Shown here: piece by piece, positions 11,057 through 22,170 of the stretch
Position numbering within the stretch: the stretch's first letter is position 1
Layout of the letters: the number at the start of each line of letters is the position of its first letter
DNA from: Bigelowiella natans CCMP2755
Lineage: Eukaryota > Cercozoa > Chlorarachniophyceae
Assembly (NCBI GenBank): GCA_000320545.1
Contig: ADNK01001473.1
Location: 1 to 42,091, forward strand
Direction: 5' to 3'
DNA length: 42,091 nt
The notes under the pieces: model-generated
Database searches by the model: none
Told to the model about the DNA's origin: nothing
Seen by the model: the letters and a program-made list of their open reading frames with translations, nothing else
Translations under genes and position numbers: made by a program

Positions 11057-13858
11057 ATAGTAGTAGTACTACCAAGAGGAGTAACAGGGGGTAGATAGAT
11101 TGCTTCAAATACAACAGGTTTCTGATATATTGTTATTTATTAATTACATAATAATCATCATCAGGCAAGAAGAGAAGGAGGAAGGGCTTTAAGAAGACAA
11201 TAATTAAAAACAACAACAAGAAGAAGAACAAGAAAACGATATATAGCGATGACTTCGATGATAAAGCTGAGAAAATATACAAGCATTGTACATTGTAGGT
11301 ATGGATGATCATTTCGTTCTTGCATTAATTTAATAATGATGTGTCAATGCCATCCAATATGATCGAGAAAGGAGGACAAATGGTTAGTTGTAGTACTAGC
11401 ACTACTACTACTACTACTCCTACTACTACTACTCCTACTACCTGAGAAAGGATCTCATCAGGTGCGACATATTGTGCCTTGGCAGGTAGAGTACAGATAA
11501 GTACAGACACAGGCTGCAGCAGCCTTCTATTTAACGCCGACGACTTAATATCCTTAACAACAAGAAGAGAAAGAGACAGAGAAACGGAGAAAGATTATGA
11601 AAGATTTTATTGTAACATGCATAGAAGATACATAGATTATCAATTTGAGTGAGAGGAAGTTATAGGGGATTCATAAAGGTTTCAATTTGAGTATATTATT
11701 ATTATCATTAGTAGTAGTAGTAGTAGTAGTAGTAGCAGCAGCACCTCGATAGATGAACATCCAAATTCCTTTGCAAGCTTTACCGCTTTTTCAGGTGTAC
11801 GAGGATTGCATATCACAAGATTTTCTCCATCGTATCCTATGGATGATGATGATGATGGTGATGATGATGATGGCGGGGATGTTAGACATGCACAACAACA
11901 ACAACAACAACAACACGATAGAGAATGCATCAATGAATGATGATGTAACACTTCTTCTTCCTTTTCTCGTTTCATTTTTAAACTTAACGTAAGATGAAGA
12001 AAGAAGACATAACATTTACATAATAATAGACATTACACACAGTATAGGCAATAACAATGGATGATAGAAGAGAGCAATTAGGGTTACTACTACTCGTTAC
12101 ACAAGCACAATCAATCAGGATAGAGAGCAACAAACAACAGAACTACGACCAAAAATAGCAATAATATGCTACTAGGTACAAGAAGAAGAAGAAGAAGAAG
12201 CATTCGTTCATTCATTAATTCGTTGATTCGTTGTCAATAGCAATACAGACAAAAGTAGCTTATTCTTAAGATACTATTATTATAATCATGATCATTATTA
12301 TCATAATCTCCTCCTCCTCCTCCACCAATAGTCACAAAGCATTGCCAGAAAAACAGCACTACTACCTAATTGTTTGAGAGCATAGACTGCTGCACGTGCT
12401 GTACCCCCTGCACCGATAACAATTCCAATGCTTGACTTGACTTTGATATAGGAGGGGAGGAGGAGGACGAGGAGGAGGAGGATGACACAGACAATGATGA
12501 CATTATGATGATGATGATGATGATCAGCAATGAGAGTAAAATAGCAGAAGTAATATCTTATGTTTTATCAATAACTAAAATAAGCAGCACCGATAAGAAT
12601 AAGAATAAGAATAAGAATAAGAATAAGAAGAAGAAGAAGAAAAGTCCAACAAGAAATTGTATGCTACTATTTCCTTTTTATTTCATAATATATCCATTCA
12701 TCACTATTTTTCAGCATTGTTTTATTCCCTCCTCGTTTAATGTCAACCCCCCCCCCACCCCCCTCCTTTTTATTTATATGCACCATTCCGATTATGTAAG
12801 TAGCAATCAGCTTTCTATTTGTATGTACCATCCCGATGGATGATATAAGTAACAATCAGCTCTCTTCTTTTTATTACAAGAATAGTAGCACTACAAGTGA
12901 GTGCTATTTCAATATACTACTACTTCCACCACCACCACCTTTATTGTTTTCCTTCTTCTTCTCGTCGTCGTCATGTAAGTAGAGGAGAGGCTTGAGAGGG
13001 TGTACGATTCCCTTCCAATCGGTGTTATCTGCCAACAAGCCCCTTTGTAATAATAGCACATCAAGGTTATAGGCTAGCAGATCTTTGCAAGAATATATCG
13101 TCAAGTACCGACCGACGGACAAAAACTTATGAATCAACTACTGCACTCCTATAAGCTATAAATTAGTAGTCTGGAAGAGGTAAGGAGGAGGAGAAGAGGT
13201 TAGCACAGCAAGCAGTACAGCCGCAAGTAGTACACCTTCCGTCTGGTGTTGGAATCAGAGTGTTCAAAGCACCAATGGCCTTCACAGCATCACTAATTGG
13301 GAAGGGGTAATGCATTAGAAGACCGGAATAATAAATATACCGCGTAAATAGAAACCCAAGAAAAGTATTATATTATCTACATAAATTTGAAAGAAATACA
13401 ATACACTATTATTATTTTAATACCCCCTTTCTTCTCATCATCTCTAGATTCACTCCCTCGTTGTTTTACCATTATTGATTCCTAAGACGTCCTCCCTCAA
13501 ATTATGATATGGTACAACTACTACTATTGCTACACACTACATCAGCTACTACTTACTTGTGGGTTATTATTTAATTACTACCTTCGTTCGGTTACGAGAT
13601 GGAAGAGCTTCTCCTTCAAGGGAATCGTCACTGATGCGCCTCCAAAATCTTGGCGTTGTACGATTTCTTTTACTCTCTCTGGATCCACAGTATCCTGGGT
13701 AGTAGTAGTAGTAGTAGTAGTAGTAGTAATAGTAGTAGTAATAATATTCGTAGATTTTAGGAAATCGTGTAGCAATCAGTAACCAACAATGCCAATTGTT
13801 ACAATTAAAGCACAAAGACGATGCGTCTAATAGCAAGTAGAAGTGAAGGAATATTACG

Positions 13859-13889
<31 letters not shown>

Positions 13890-14413
13890 TGTGTGTGTGT
13901 ATCATATATGTTAAGACAAGCAATGAATTTATAATCTATTATAATTTAAAAACGACGTAACCATTAAAAGTTCCTACCACCACCAACACCACAAACAAGC
14001 AGTGGAGACGTCGTAGTACCTCTGCGGCATATGAGTGAGGAAGCCCGCATATCTTAAATCCTTTCAGTATTATTATACCAACAACAACAACAACAACAAC
14101 AAAAACAACAACATTCCAGATATGACGGAGGAGACAAAGAAGAGCAGGAAGCAAGGACCGTAAACTACTTCGCATTGTGACGATGATGGATAAAATTTAC
14201 GCAAAGAGATGGATGCTGCAGAGGCTACAATAATACTAGTCTCTCTACACTATTGGGTTTCACCTCACTTCTTCTTCTTCTTCTTCTCCTCCTCCTTAGA
14301 AATTTTAACTTACCCGTATTGTGCATTAGGGGAGAGGGGGATTTTCCAACAGGTGATCTTACATTTGAAGACCAAAACAGAAAAAACATGATGTCATCCT
14401 TCTGTTACACACT

Positions 14414-14446
<33 letters not shown>

Positions 14447-14699
14447 TTTTCTCGACAGACCACGTATCAGTGAAATTTCACTTGGACGGAGAAATACTAT
14501 CGAGGTTATACTAATCATTATACCCGAAAATGTAGAAGCGCTTGGCGGTGGCCTGCTTGTTGGTTTCGTTTGTTGGTGATGCTGCTGATGTTTTGGAAAA
14601 GAAAAACCATGCACTACTTGCTGCAACTGCGGCCGCTGTTGCTGCAACCAGGGTGCTCTTACCCACAGACCATTGAATTTTGTTTAGATTTTCGCTCAT
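10558..14699 (-). CDS. aroE: Shikimate 5-dehydrogenase, single domain, 12 exons
   Basis: Reduces 3-dehydroshikimate to shikimate, usually with NADPH, in aromatic amino acid synthesis. Exons are 14699-14524, 14357-14314, 14060-14020, 13694-13582, 13292-13236, 13042-12939, 12440-12366, 11836-11745, 11513-11442, 11121-11073, 10706-10644 and 10583-10558. All phases agree and give 303 residues. The substrate-binding SxS is in SPVGKSPSPLMHN (60-72). The catalytic Lys is K114 in VTIPLKE, N135 is in AIGALNT, and the catalytic Asp is D152 in ADNTDW. The NADP loop is GAGGTARAA (188-196), and NPRT (214-217) gives an Arg suited to the NADP phosphate. The C-terminus has the usual GLDMLIAQ helix. The NTDW form resembles AROM and fungal shikimate/quinate enzymes, so quinate use cannot be excluded. 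Residues 16-34 are hydrophobic (VAATAAAVAASSAWFFF) and could be a membrane anchor or part of an organelle signal. It is not fused to dehydroquinase. Its start faces the Ig/EF-hand gene across a shared spacer. Confidence 0.95.
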
Positions 14700-15341
14700 G
14701 ATGCCCGCACAAATTATTAAAGGGGAGGGGGGTTGGTGGAGGTTCTTGGAGTAGGATACTACGACGTGACTTATGTGATTGTTATTGTTGTATGTGTTGT
14801 GGAGTCATTCGCAATCTCGCCATGCATCTTCGAGATAATATCGAGGATTCTTTTAGACCTAACAGAAGACTAAGAATGGGAAGTCAAGGACGCGAACAGA
14901 ATAACTAACTAGCAAATACGCGAACATAATAACTAACTAGATCTAGCGATAGTTGTAGTTATTTATTATGTTGTCTCATCATCATCATCAGTATCATCAT
15001 CATCATTATCATCATTGTACTATTCTAGCATTACTTACTACATAATTGTTGTTTGTGTTGTCTCATCATCATCATCATTATCATCATCATCATGATCATT
15101 GCACTATTCTAGAATTACTTACTACATAATTGTTGTTTGTATTGTCTCATCATCATCATCATCGTCGTCGTCGTCTACCAGTAACGCTCGTAGGAATAGT
15201 AACTGATCGGTAATAATTTAAGAGTAGAGAAGAGGGGAGGAGAAGGGGAACGCCGAATTCTCCTTGCTGCGTGTCCGCATCCTCGCCCACTAGAAGGCAA
15301 ACTCTTACTTGATTGTTAGATATCGGGTAGTACTACACCTA
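14700..15341. promoter_or_regulatory. Divergent spacer with an imperfect 84-87 bp tandem repeat
   Basis: This lies between the start codons of shikimate dehydrogenase and the Ig/EF-hand gene. A repeat of 84-87 bp occurs in just over two copies between about 14971 and 15175. Each copy has a (TCA)n tract, then actattctag and attacttactacataattg. A shorter duplication (cgaaca..ataactaactag) lies at about 14893-14941. Both promoters should be here; no core element is obvious. Confidence 0.55.
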
Positions 15342-18213
15342 ATGGGCTGTGGTGCATCATCATCATCGTCAACATCGAGTGGTGGTCGCAAAGAGCCCCT
15401 CACTAAGTCGGAATCATCGGCCAATCCCTGTATTGCTAAAAACAATGATACAACAGAGGGAAGACAGATGCGAAAGCAACATTCCCAGAAAAAAAAGAAG
15501 AGAAAGAATTCTGTGGTTCTAGCGCAGGCAATTATGGATTCGACGAGAAATACAGACATGCAGCCTGAAGAAGACGAGAATCTGGGAAAATGTAGTGCTA
15601 GAAACTCCGGCATCGACAGCAAAGCTATCAGCCAAATTTCCAAAAAGAAATCAACACGGAGTAAGAAAAATAAAATCAAAGTGCTAGAATTGAGTAAAAC
15701 AGGTGAGTCAATACCAATACGACTATTATAAGCAGAATGACTTCGCTCCTGAAACGATGATGAGAGTATGGATTGTAGTAGTAGCTCAAACATTTTTTTC
15801 CTCGAAGATAAATTCTTCTATTATCATGAAAGGCGCTACGGTAAGATGGGAATTCAAGAAGCACTTTGCCAGTAAAAAAGATCGCATTGTCGCAGCTCTC
15901 ATGAACAGCCCTGCTAATGTGTACGCAAGTTACGTAAACAACGAGACAGCAGACACTACTGGTGAATGCCATGTTCCGCTATCAGTATCAGGTGGTTTAT
16001 AGTAATGCGCATGGAAAAAACACACACACACATACACACACATGCTGTTTTTACTTCTAATGGTAGCTAGGTAGGTGGTGATCCTGTGGTAATGTTGATT
16101 ATATGATGGTGGAGGATACTTTGTGGGGTTGACTGTGAGATGTTGGTGCTCTATGTGAATATCGAGGATTAATCATCTATCAGCTACATTCTGTTCTGGT
16201 GATTTATACAGATGTCAAGCTATGTATAAATTTTCAATGTGAGTGCATGTGTGAGTGTGTGCAAGTGCGTTTAAGTTGTTTTAAATTAGGGAGCTACGTC
16301 ATTCGTTACCTAGATGGGTCGGATAAAATGATCGCAGAGAGCCCACCATTTGAGGTGGTGTACAATCGCAAAAAGAAGAAGAAGGATACTATCAAATGCA
16401 TTGGTTTGGATGAGAAAGGTACAAATACGTTGTACTTTGTACCTTAATGTAGTGTCCTAATCGTAGCATATTGTTTCTGCTTCCAGAAGAGCATGCGAGC
16501 ATGTGCGCACTCTTACAGTATTCTTCTTCTCTTTCTTGTTCATTATTACACCATTTTTTACTATTTACCATATTTTTCCTCAGGTGTAAATTTTAAGTGG
16601 AAGCTAGCGCTTCACCAACCAAAGAGCACAGACGTAATCTGCATCAAGAAGAAAGGAATGAACGATGCTGACTCTAATAGAGAGGGCCAGCAGCAGCTGA
16701 TAAATACGGCCGCTGAAACGAGCGGAGAAGCTCATATATCGATTAAAGAATCAGGTGATGCTGCTGCTGCTGCTGCCTGATCATGCAATTTGCAAGAGAA
16801 ATGAAGATGGGATGATAACATATTAAGAAGGGTAATATCTAACCTCATATTTGTGGTGGTTTATCTATTTTACAGGGACATACACAATATTGTACAAACA
16901 CGGAGAGAGTATTATAGCTGAAAGTGCCCCATTCCAAATTCAATTTGTTTTATCTGACAAACCTGATGAAAAAGCAAAATTGAAGGCAAGACGGAAGCCA
17001 AAATTGAGAGATAATTTCATAGAGGTCCTCCGCGTCGATGAAGCAGGTGATATCTGAAGACACAGAATACTTATTCGTATTCATCCTTCATCATTCTTTA
17101 TGCATAGATTTAAATAATATTTCGTTTAAAACTTTTGATGAAACCATTGAATAGTGCCAAGTTGTCTACATTTCCCACTAGTATACTTGTAAGTTGTTGC
17201 TTTCGATGTGCCTTAGTTCATCATGATTATCACCTATTATCGATCCGTTGGATCATAAAGGGTAATAAAAGTTAAAATTACCATAATTCTTCTTTCTTTT
17301 CTTGGTACTTTTTGATGTGGTCTAAACCAGGCATTGTGGTTGAATGGGATGTGTCGAATGCTGCTGCTGCTGGGGTTAAGATTGGCAGTCAAGATGTTAT
17401 TGCTCTATGTAAATTGAAGTCCGGTGAACGTTTCTCTACGAAGACAAACGATCAAGAGGAGAGAAAGGGCAAATTAACTCTGAAACACTGCCAAGATGGT
17501 ATCTTCTATATACTTTGTCTGCCTGTGTTAGTGGTGTCAATAATCCTACACTTACTGCTTATTTCATGAATGTAACTCTGTGAGGGAACCAGAAGGAGTA
17601 ATGATGTACACTGCATCAACAGCTACAGATGACTAGTATATACTTCCTCACAATCATTGAAAGTGTATTTTCTGAAACAATGCGAAACAATGGAAATAAT
17701 TACATGAAAGGGGTGTATGCGGCGCGGTACTACGCTGGCGGGAAGATCATCGCAGAGAGCGCCGAGATCGAGCTTCATGGCATCACAGAAGGAGCCTCAA
17801 AGGTAAAAGTTCTTGTCGCGGATCCCGATCAACTTGCGGAAGCGATGCGGGAAGAGAAAGAGCTGAGGGAAAAGGAGGAACGACGAAAATCTAAAAAATT
17901 GCGAAAAGCTCAAAATCTGAAGCAAAGACAGGACGCGATTATTAAAGGACTTGATTCCGAGGCACGGAGTGGTGTGGAAGAAATTAAAAGATTATTCGAC
18001 GAATTTGCTTCTAGGGACACTGGAAGAATCAAAGCATCTGACCTTTCGAAAGTTTTAGAGATGATACTTGGCAAAATTAACCCAGACGAATTAGAAAACC
18101 TGAAAAAAATAGCTAACGTCAAGCATGACGACGACGAAGTGCAATTCGAGACATTTGTAGAGATGATGGCACAGAGAATGCAGAAAGAAATGGAGGGGGC
18201 AGGTTTATTTTAA
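15342..18213 (+). CDS. Myristoylated-type protein with three Ig-like modules and an EF-hand-like tail
   Basis: Seven exons (15342-15702, 15785-15991, 16290-16418, 16584-16754, 16876-17046, 17331-17498, 17711-18213) give 569 residues, and all six introns are phase 1. I chose the ATG at 15342 because it gives MGCGASSS: Gly2 fits N-myristoylation and Cys3 fits palmitoylation, so the protein may sit on the inner face of a membrane. A basic Ser/Lys linker follows. Each beta module is split over two exons. The first half carries a VRWEF, NFKWKL or VVEWDV strand; the second carries SYVIRYLDG, TYTILYKHG or VYAARYYAGG followed by IAES. This matches the IxVEW...GxYxxRYY pattern of SKICH-like or Ig-like sandwiches. 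Residues ~440-475 are a charged coiled coil. Residues ~480-565 resemble an EF-hand pair (RLFDEFASRDTGRIKASDL; HDDDEVQFETFVEMM), but loop residues are missing, so calcium binding is doubtful. No known protein with this exact layout comes to mind. Confidence 0.88.
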
Positions 18214-19911
18214 GCAACATTGTTGTCGCGATGACGATTTTGAGGTAGACATTATTATTCACTGTCATCTCACTATTTTTAATGCTTTTACCTCTTCAAT
18301 TACACCACCGATGAGCATTGTTTCTAATCTAACTTTAACGTGAGTGTAGCATAGTGATCATAGCATTATGTTTTGCATTGCTGCACTGACGCGGTATTGC
18401 CAAACTTCTTCGGTTCATCCTCCAAAATGGATGATTCATGGAGAGGAAGTCAGAGCAATGGACATGCGTTTCTGATTAGAGCCCACTCTGATGAGAGTAG
18501 ATTTATCTCATTTTCTGCTGCAGCAGCATGTGACAGCATGACTGCGCTGCAAAGGCGGCTCGGCTGAAAAAGAGAAAGAGCGCGGCGGCCGCATGACACA
18601 CTAGCGCAATGCATGTGCATGGGGCTTTTGCCATGACATCATGACATTCAACAATGAACACACCTTGAAAGAGACTACCTCAAGAGGAAGGAAAGAAACC
18701 GCAACTGGCGATCTTCCGCACTGGGTTCTGCAACATCACGGAAATTTCTTGCTGCGACTACATGCGCTAGCATGTCATGTGCATGTTGCGCAGGGCTCTC
18801 TAGCTAGCTAGAGTTCCCGCCCTTTAGAGCTTGCACCAGCAGTGCACGTGCAACCGGACCAGGCTGCTGCATTCCAGCATTGTCTAAAAATTAGACATCG
18901 TCGATTGTGCAACATGACTAGATGAATGACGACTGTATGATGACTGTGCAATGAGTGAGTCGATCAACAGAGAGAGCCCTAATATATATAATTATATATA
19001 TGTAGGCTCTCACGTACAACCGGTATACAAACATAAGTAGTTAAGTACACATGTTCTATTTTACGTGCACATGGACATATGTAGTTAACCACATATGTCT
19101 TAGAGAACTTTGTTCGAGAGAGCCCTAATATATATAATTATATATATGTAGGCTCTCACAACACAAACCACAGCGCATGACACATCTACGCTGTAGACAC
19201 GTATGCATGTACTAGTGTAGCATGTGTGCACGATAGTCCGCCACACATGCAGCATTTCTAGATTTGTGCGCATCCACGCACGTACACATCTAGACATCAC
19301 AGCACTCTACCTATACAGACAGTCGTATAGCTAGCACTAGCTAGTGTCTAGCAATGGCGCCTGTGCATGATCGAAGGCGCTTGTTGATCTAGTAACGTAA
19401 CATGCAGTGATGCATGGCTAGCAGATCGCCACATCTAGACATGCATGGCGGACAATGCATTCTTTGTTGTCACACACGCGTGCATGTTGTCGTGACATGC
19501 AAGTGCAACTTAACTAGTCAAGGCAATGCGTAGATGAGACTGCGTATGTACATGGCACACATCCAAGCTAGATGCAAACATCTAGCGAGTTATCATCATT
19601 AAATCATGCAACATCTAAATGTGACGATCATAAATATCGATAAGTCTACTACAAATTGGACAATCATAAAATTTCTGCAACGTTCATTTTCACACGACGA
19701 CCCACAGTAACAACTCATGCATACACAATTGATTGGTTATTATTGAAGCTGTTTGTAGACTCCAATTGCATGGAATATTTACGCCGCCATGAGGAACTCG
19801 AGCTGCCAAGAATGATATCACGATACTTCCCTTTAGCTTGGGATTTGAGCAGCACACAAAAGTTCATTATATTTTATATTAAATCTAACCGATTGGTCTA
19901 TTTTGTTTCCG
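18214..19911. other. CTAG/TGCA-rich island in a convergent spacer
   Basis: This spacer of about 1.7 kb lies between the 3' ends of the Ig/EF-hand gene and the ROMO1-like gene. From about 18,580 to 19,640 it is dense in GCTAGC, CTAGA, TGCATG and ACGT palindromes and lacks trinucleotide microsatellites. It contains the two copies of a 44-bp hairpin listed separately. Open frames such as those near 18,373-18,567 and 19,100-19,300 show no family features. I see no gene here. Confidence 0.5.
18970..19159. repeat. Two direct copies of a 44-bp near-perfect hairpin
   Basis: Copies at 18970-19013 and 19116-19159 appear identical. Each has arms gagagccct and aggctctc around an AT palindrome centred on AATT (tatataattatata), so each can fold on itself. 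The copies are 146 bp apart. The DNA between them has further palindromes (acatatg...catatgt). They could be ends of a small non-autonomous element, cruciform sites or processing signals. Confidence 0.75.
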
Positions 19912-20294
19912 CTAACAGCCTCTCATAAGAAATCCAGCAGCAACAAAGACTCCAAACATGCCACCAGTCTGGGTACAGATCCCAGCGACATACCTCACCT
20001 ATTACCAAAAAAATGAGATAAGACAAATCTGACTCTGGAGTGGGAATATCCCATGGTCAACAAAATACCCTCCTTCCAGCAATCTTAGGGTTTAGCAGCG
20101 CTTGTGCGCCGCCAAACAGGACGCCAACTGTAACTCCTATTGATGCTGTAAGCACAAATACTAATATCAGGAACACATAAGAAGAGCTCTAGAATCGTAC
20201 CCCCAAGTCCAAAACCCATTCCTGCAGTCTTCATGCAGTTGGTCATGTTGGAATGCCCCCGCTTCCCTTGCTGAGTGTAAGGGTTGACAGGCAT
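19912..20294 (-). CDS. ROMO1/Mgr2 family mitochondrial inner-membrane protein
   Basis: Three exons (20294-20201, 20145-20069, 19998-19912) join in phase to give 85 residues, close to the family's usual 75-115. In animals ROMO1 is a reactive-oxygen modulator, and in yeast Mgr2 gates lateral release at the TIM23 translocase in the inner membrane. The first membrane segment follows MKTAGMGFGLGASIGVTVGV, with the Gly-rich helix and the LFGGAQALL turn. The second is VRYVAGICTQTGGMFGVF, then VAAGFLMRGC, matching the family's TQTGGTFGTFMAIG-type ending. The introns split the first helix (phase 1) and the loop (phase 0). It converges with the Ig/EF-hand gene and diverges from the NTF2-like gene. Confidence 0.92.
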
Positions 20295-21140
20295 GCTGGC
20301 AATGCTTTTCTGATTTTTCTTGTGTCAAATCTATCGTATTTGAAGATATCCCTTATTTCAATCGCACGGATCCTCAACCCTTTCTCCTGTTTAACCCTCT
20401 CCCTCCTTGAGTTGGTGCAGCTCTCTCCTTCCGGATCTTGGTTGTTGGTTGGTGGCTACAATTTATTATTATTACCACATTCTCACCAAACTTATAGACA
20501 AAAATAAAATAGAGTGCAAGTCGTACACTAAAATCAACGTGCATTTTAATGTAAATTTTGTGAATTGTCATACCGTAATAGTAGGAAGGAGAAGGTAGAA
20601 GTCATATTGTAGTAAAATGTAGGTATTATTTTCTACGAGTAGTGATAAGAATTACGATCTTTGATGATCACAGGTCGATCTTTGTTAGTTAGTTAGATCT
20701 AGTTAGTTATTCTGTTCGCGCCCTTGACTTCCCAGCTATGTTGTTACACCGAAGTGATTTTCGATGATGACGATGATGATGATGACCATGTTTCTGGGTT
20801 GTTTCCTCATCAATTAACATACATACACAGCACACACACACAACACACACAACACCCATAGATCTTGATCTAATTGAAGCAGCAGCTGCAAGCAAAACAA
20901 CAATGACAACAACAATGTGTACGTTGGAAGCAAGAAGGCGGGAACCGATATTCCGCTTTTTTAAGATAGTTGTCGTAGGTGTTCGAATTGAGTTCGTTCA
21001 TGCGATTAATTAGTGAAAACAGGCATTTTCTTCAACATCTAGAAAATTCCTCCAAAAGCTATAGTTGCGAGACCTGAAGGGGGAGGGCTGTGACTAAACA
21101 AAGAAAGGAACAAAGAAAAAAAGTCAACAGACATCGAATA
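20295..21140. promoter_or_regulatory. Divergent spacer between ROMO1-like and NTF2-like genes
   Basis: These 846 bp lie between two outward-facing start codons and should hold both promoters and 5' leaders. They contain small ATG/GAT and CA tracts near 20766-20850 and a gttagttagatct repeat near 20686-20710. Open frames here have no recognisable product. No core element is clear. Confidence 0.4.
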
Positions 21141-21962
21141 ATGTCTGGAGGTGGTAAGGACCTTGGCTCCCAATTTGGGAAGTATTTTTTCGGTCTTTTG
21201 GATCAGAAAAACTACAAGACTATCGGAGGACTGTTTGCGAAATCCTCCATGATTTCCTTCGAGGGTAACAACCTCGGTGGCCCTGACAAGTTTATCCAAT
21301 GTCTCGGCGCTTGGAACAAAGTCTACCCTAAAACTCAGCATAGTCAGATTACCGTGGATACTCTACCCTCCCCAGATGGCGCTCAGCTTCTACTAGTTAC
21401 GGGGAGAAGATTAGATGCAAAGCATCAAAATCAGCAGTCTGGAGTCCTTTTCACGTCCAGTGTACTTCTACGGAACACCAATAATAAGTATTGGATTCAA
21501 AATCTCATATACCGGGGGGAAGCAAATGGTATCAATGTACCAACTCCTCAGGTCAAGGTAGCAGGGCAATTTTTGGCAAAATTTTACGAAATTTATGATA
21601 AAAATCACCAGCAGCTTGCTGGCATTTACACGGATGACTCCCTAATGAGGTACAACGGAGATCCACTGAAAGGAAAATCGAACATTATGTGCAAACTCAC
21701 GAAGGGGTATACAGAGAAATTAGAAAATCAAGGAAAAAAGATGGACTATAAAAGCGTTACTTGGACCAAAGTACAGCATAAACTAGAGGCGCAAGATTTT
21801 CATCCAAGCGGAAGTAAGCAATCTTCATACATATTGTGTCAAGTTACTGGCTGGTTGATTCCCGACAAGGATCAAGCCATAAAATTTGGAGAAGTGTTCC
21901 TATTGATGAATGGAAAAGGGGGGTGGAAAGTGCGTGCCCAAGGCTTCCGTCCAATATATTGA
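21141..21962 (+). CDS. Tandem NTF2-like domain protein, intronless
   Basis: A single open frame of 273 residues. I chose the ATG at 21141 (MSGGGKDLGSQFGKYFF); an in-frame ATG at 21090 would add a basic 17-residue leader (MTKQRKEQRKKVNRHRI) that is less likely. The protein is two NTF2 folds in a row. Domain 1, about residues 9-125, begins QFGKYFFGLLD and has MISFEGNNLGGPDKF. Domain 2, about 138-273, begins QFLAKFYEIYDKNHQQLAGI and has LMRYNGDPLKGKSNI, then the closing FGEVFLLMNG and WKVRAQGFR strands. The pattern fits the NTF2 group used in nuclear transport (Ran-GDP import factor, NXT, G3BP) more than enzyme members of the fold. Known NTF2 acts as a homodimer, so two domains in one chain might form a built-in dimer. 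Domain 1 lacks the usual closing FR ending and is more diverged. It has no intron, which is unusual here. Confidence 0.87.
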   Translation: MSGGGKDLGSQFGKYFFGLLDQKNYKTIGGLFAKSSMISFEGNNLGGPDKFIQCLGAWNKVYPKTQHSQITVDTLPSPDGAQLLLVTGRRLDAKHQNQQSGVLFTSSVLLRNTNNKYWIQNLIYRGEANGINVPTPQVKVAGQFLAKFYEIYDKNHQQLAGIYTDDSLMRYNGDPLKGKSNIMCKLTKGYTEKLENQGKKMDYKSVTWTKVQHKLEAQDFHPSGSKQSSYILCQVTGWLIPDKDQAIKFGEVFLLMNGKGGWKVRAQGFRPIY

Positions 21963-22131
21963 TCAAAGTTTGGTATTCGAACTTAGAGCTCTATATCTCT
22001 AGGACGATCGATGTGTCGCTCAAAGACTTTGACCATTGCCTAGATTTGATGGAAAATAAGGAAATGCTTTGTAAGTTCTTCCTTATTAAGTGTTTTTCTC
22101 GAACATGTATTGAATCACTGTGTATCCCCCA

Positions 22132-22170
<39 letters not shown>

